In this document: positions 60,065-64,000 of the stretch, in pieces
How the letters are laid out: every line of letters begins with the position of its first letter
How positions within the stretch are numbered: position 1 is the stretch's first letter
NCBI GenBank assembly: GCA_945877815.1
Contig: CAMDWJ010000002.1
Location: 100,305 to 164,304 of the forward strand
DNA: 64,000 nt
DNA from: Caenispirillum bisanense
GTDB taxonomy: Bacteria > Pseudomonadota > Alphaproteobacteria > Rhodospirillales > UBA2165
Reading direction: 5' to 3'
The notes under the pieces: generated by a model
Told to the model about the DNA's origin: nothing
Seen by the model: only the letters and a program-made list of their open reading frames with translations
The model's database searches: none
Position numbers and translations under genes: made by a program

Positions 60065-60906
60065 TTACCGTCCTTCTCTCCGCGAGATGAACGCCAAGCG
60101 TTCGAACAGATGCACGTCCTGCTCGCTCTTGAGCAGTGCGCCGTATAGAGGCGGGATGAGATCCTTGCGATCCTTCGAGCGCAGCGTTTCGGGCGGGATA
60201 TCCTCCGCCATCAACAGCTTGATCCAATCGAGCAGTTCCGAGGTCGAGGGTTTCTTCTTCATGCCCGGCACGTCGCGGATCTCGAAGAAGGCGCCGAGCG
60301 CCTCGTTCACCAGATTTTTTTGAATATCTGGATAATGGACCTTCACGATGCGCGCCATCGTCTCCTTGTCCGGGAAGGCGATGTAATGGAAGAAACAGCG
60401 GCGCAGGAAGGCGTCCGGCAATTCCTTCTCGTTGTTGGATGTAATGATGACGATGGGCCGCTGGCGCGCCGCGATCTTCTCGCCGGTCTCGTAGACGAAG
60501 AATTCCATGCGGTCGATTTCAAGCAGAAGGTCGTTCGGAAATTCGATATCGGCCTTGTCGATTTCGTCGATCAGCAGCACCGGCGCCTCGTCGGCGGCGA
60601 AAGCCTCCCACAACTTGCCGCGCCGGATATAGTTGCCGATGTCCTGGACCTTGGCGTCGCCCAATTGGGAATCGCGCAGGCGCGACACCGCATCGTATTC
60701 GTACAACCCCTGCTGCGCCTTGGTAGTCGATTTGACATGCCATTCGATCAGCGGTTTTTTGATCGCACGCGCGATCTCATGCGCGAGAATGGTCTTGCCG
60801 GTGCCAGGCTCGCCCTTGACCAGCAGCGGGCGCTGCAAGGTGATCGCAGCATTTACCGCGACCATCAGGTCGGGGGTCGCAACGTAGCTGTCAGTCCCCT
60901 TGAATT

Positions 60907-60910
<4 letters not shown>
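60065..60910 (-). CDS. MoxR family AAA+ ATPase
   Basis: 281 residues. Walker [10 protein letters not shown] (about 37-45), Walker [12 protein letters not shown] (about 110-120), sensor [18 protein letters not shown]. Its ATG overlaps the alaS stop by 4 bases. With the downstream CoxE-type VWA protein it forms the usual MoxR-VWA pair. It acts in the cytoplasm, remodelling or activating an unknown enzyme. Confidence 0.93.
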
Positions 60911-63564
<2,654 letters not shown>

Positions 63565-63637
63565 GGCTGTTAACTTATGTCGGGGGGCGGGAGAGGGAAA
63601 GTGTTTTGAGATTAAGGGCCTAGGAGCCTGAAACGCG

Positions 63638-63670
63638 TCCGGCCCCGCCAGGGGGGATGGCGGGGCCGGA
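63638..63670. terminator. Strong hairpin between recA and alaS
   Basis: A perfect 12-bp stem TCCGGCCCCGCC / GGCGGGGCCGGA with a 9-base loop, 27 bases after the recA stop. On the minus strand no T run follows, so it may be a transcript-end hairpin or an attenuating structure rather than a classical terminator. Confidence 0.5.
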
Positions 63671-63697
63671 GACTTGGTCGGTGAGAATAGCCTATTA

Positions 63698-64000
63698 TTA
63701 TTCGGGAGCGCCGTCGTCTTCCGGCTCTTCCTTGCCCGTCGACATCATATTGGCCGACAGAAGCCCTGAATTCTCGCGGATCCGCCGCTCGATCGCATTG
63801 GCGATCTCGGTGTTTTCCTTGAGGAAGGTGCGCGCATTCTCGCGCCCCTGACCGATGCGCTGGGAGTCGTAGGAGAACCAGGAACCCGACTTCTCGACGA
63901 TGCCGGCGGCAACACCGAGATCGATCAATTCTCCGACCTTGGAAACACCCTCGCCATACATGATGTCGAATTCAATGGTCTTGAAGGGGGGGGCTACCTT
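63698..64000 (-). CDS. recA: RecA, C-terminal part (cut by window edge)
   Basis: The last 100 codons are present. [18 protein letters not shown] (start of this fragment) and [16 protein letters not shown] are diagnostic, followed by [20 protein letters not shown] and an acidic C-terminal tail ([11 protein letters not shown]), the autoregulatory end of RecA. The N-terminal ATPase core lies outside the window. It lies upstream of alaS on the same strand. Confidence 0.97.
   Translation of the reverse strand, partial: KVAPPFKTIEFDIMYGEGVSKVGELIDLGVAAGIVEKSGSWFSYDSQRIGQGRENARTFLKENTEIANAIERRIRENSGLLSANMMSTGKEEPEDDGAPE

Overview
The window is a 64 kb piece of a GC-rich alphaproteobacterial chromosome, about two thirds G+C by eye. 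Support for Alphaproteobacteria comes from the gene set and gene order: ruvC-ruvA-ruvB-ybgC, 5-formyl-THF cyclo-ligase next to a probable 6S RNA and zapA, DUF1192 divergent from a quinone oxidoreductase, the DUF1013 cell-cycle regulator TrcR, a split pntAa/pntAb/pntB transhydrogenase, COQ9 coupled to def, and a recA-alaS order. I cannot name the genus. Most of the window is housekeeping and nearly every gene is intact.

Layout. 0-3.2 kb: Holliday junction genes and yebC (minus strand). 3.4-6.2 kb: a chemotaxis receptor with an internal tandem-repeat coiled coil. 6.2-8.5 kb: YmdB phosphodiesterase, folate gene, 6S RNA, zapA and a small coiled-coil protein (minus). 8.6-13.6 kb: gap, an ABC-2 exporter, a thiE-like gene, efp and an inositol monophosphatase (plus). 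13.6-16 kb: a tungstate-type tupBCA uptake operon, followed by a TauD/TfdA dioxygenase broken by one in-frame stop and by an MFS transporter. 18.5-20.3 kb: a tandem pair of TfdA-like dioxygenases. 20.3-22.8 kb: the main accessory stretch. It has three tandem arrays (units of 16, 10 and 11 bp), a low-GC two-gene cassette of unknown function and a ParDE toxin-antitoxin pair. 23-29 kb: an outer membrane barrel, a peptide-type solute-binding protein and a peroxiredoxin-like protein that share a duplicated upstream element, fabI, a cyclase-like DUF2652 protein and a large hypothetical. 29.2-33 kb: an OmpA-like / MotA-like / MotB-like stator operon with a 181-bp palindromic element between its second and third genes. 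33-45 kb: an MFS exporter, L31, a membrane class III cyclase, DUF1192/quinone oxidoreductase, TrcR, two YdcH-type small proteins, phosphofructokinase, purE, COQ9, def, rpsU, a methyltransferase and a glycosyltransferase. 45-48 kb: transhydrogenase. 48-56 kb: ABC1 kinase, PepF, acyl-CoA synthetase, AEC carrier and pyruvate kinase. 56-59 kb: an ECF sigma / anti-sigma / secreted metalloprotease operon. 58.8-64 kb: CoxE-type VWA protein, MoxR ATPase, alaS and the end of recA.

Most striking points. (1) The ECF operon encodes a secreted HExxH metalloprotease whose C-terminal ~65 residues look like a von Hippel-Lindau beta domain, and its sigma factor gene carries a TAG stop exactly in the region 4.2 recognition helix. 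(2) The OmpA/MotA/MotB-like operon looks like an uncharacterised proton-driven, peptidoglycan-anchored envelope machine. (3) An array of eight 11-bp units, one per helical turn, lies upstream of the low-GC cassette. Three families of palindromic intergenic repeats are scattered through the window. No tRNA, rRNA, CRISPR array, integrase or intact insertion sequence was seen.
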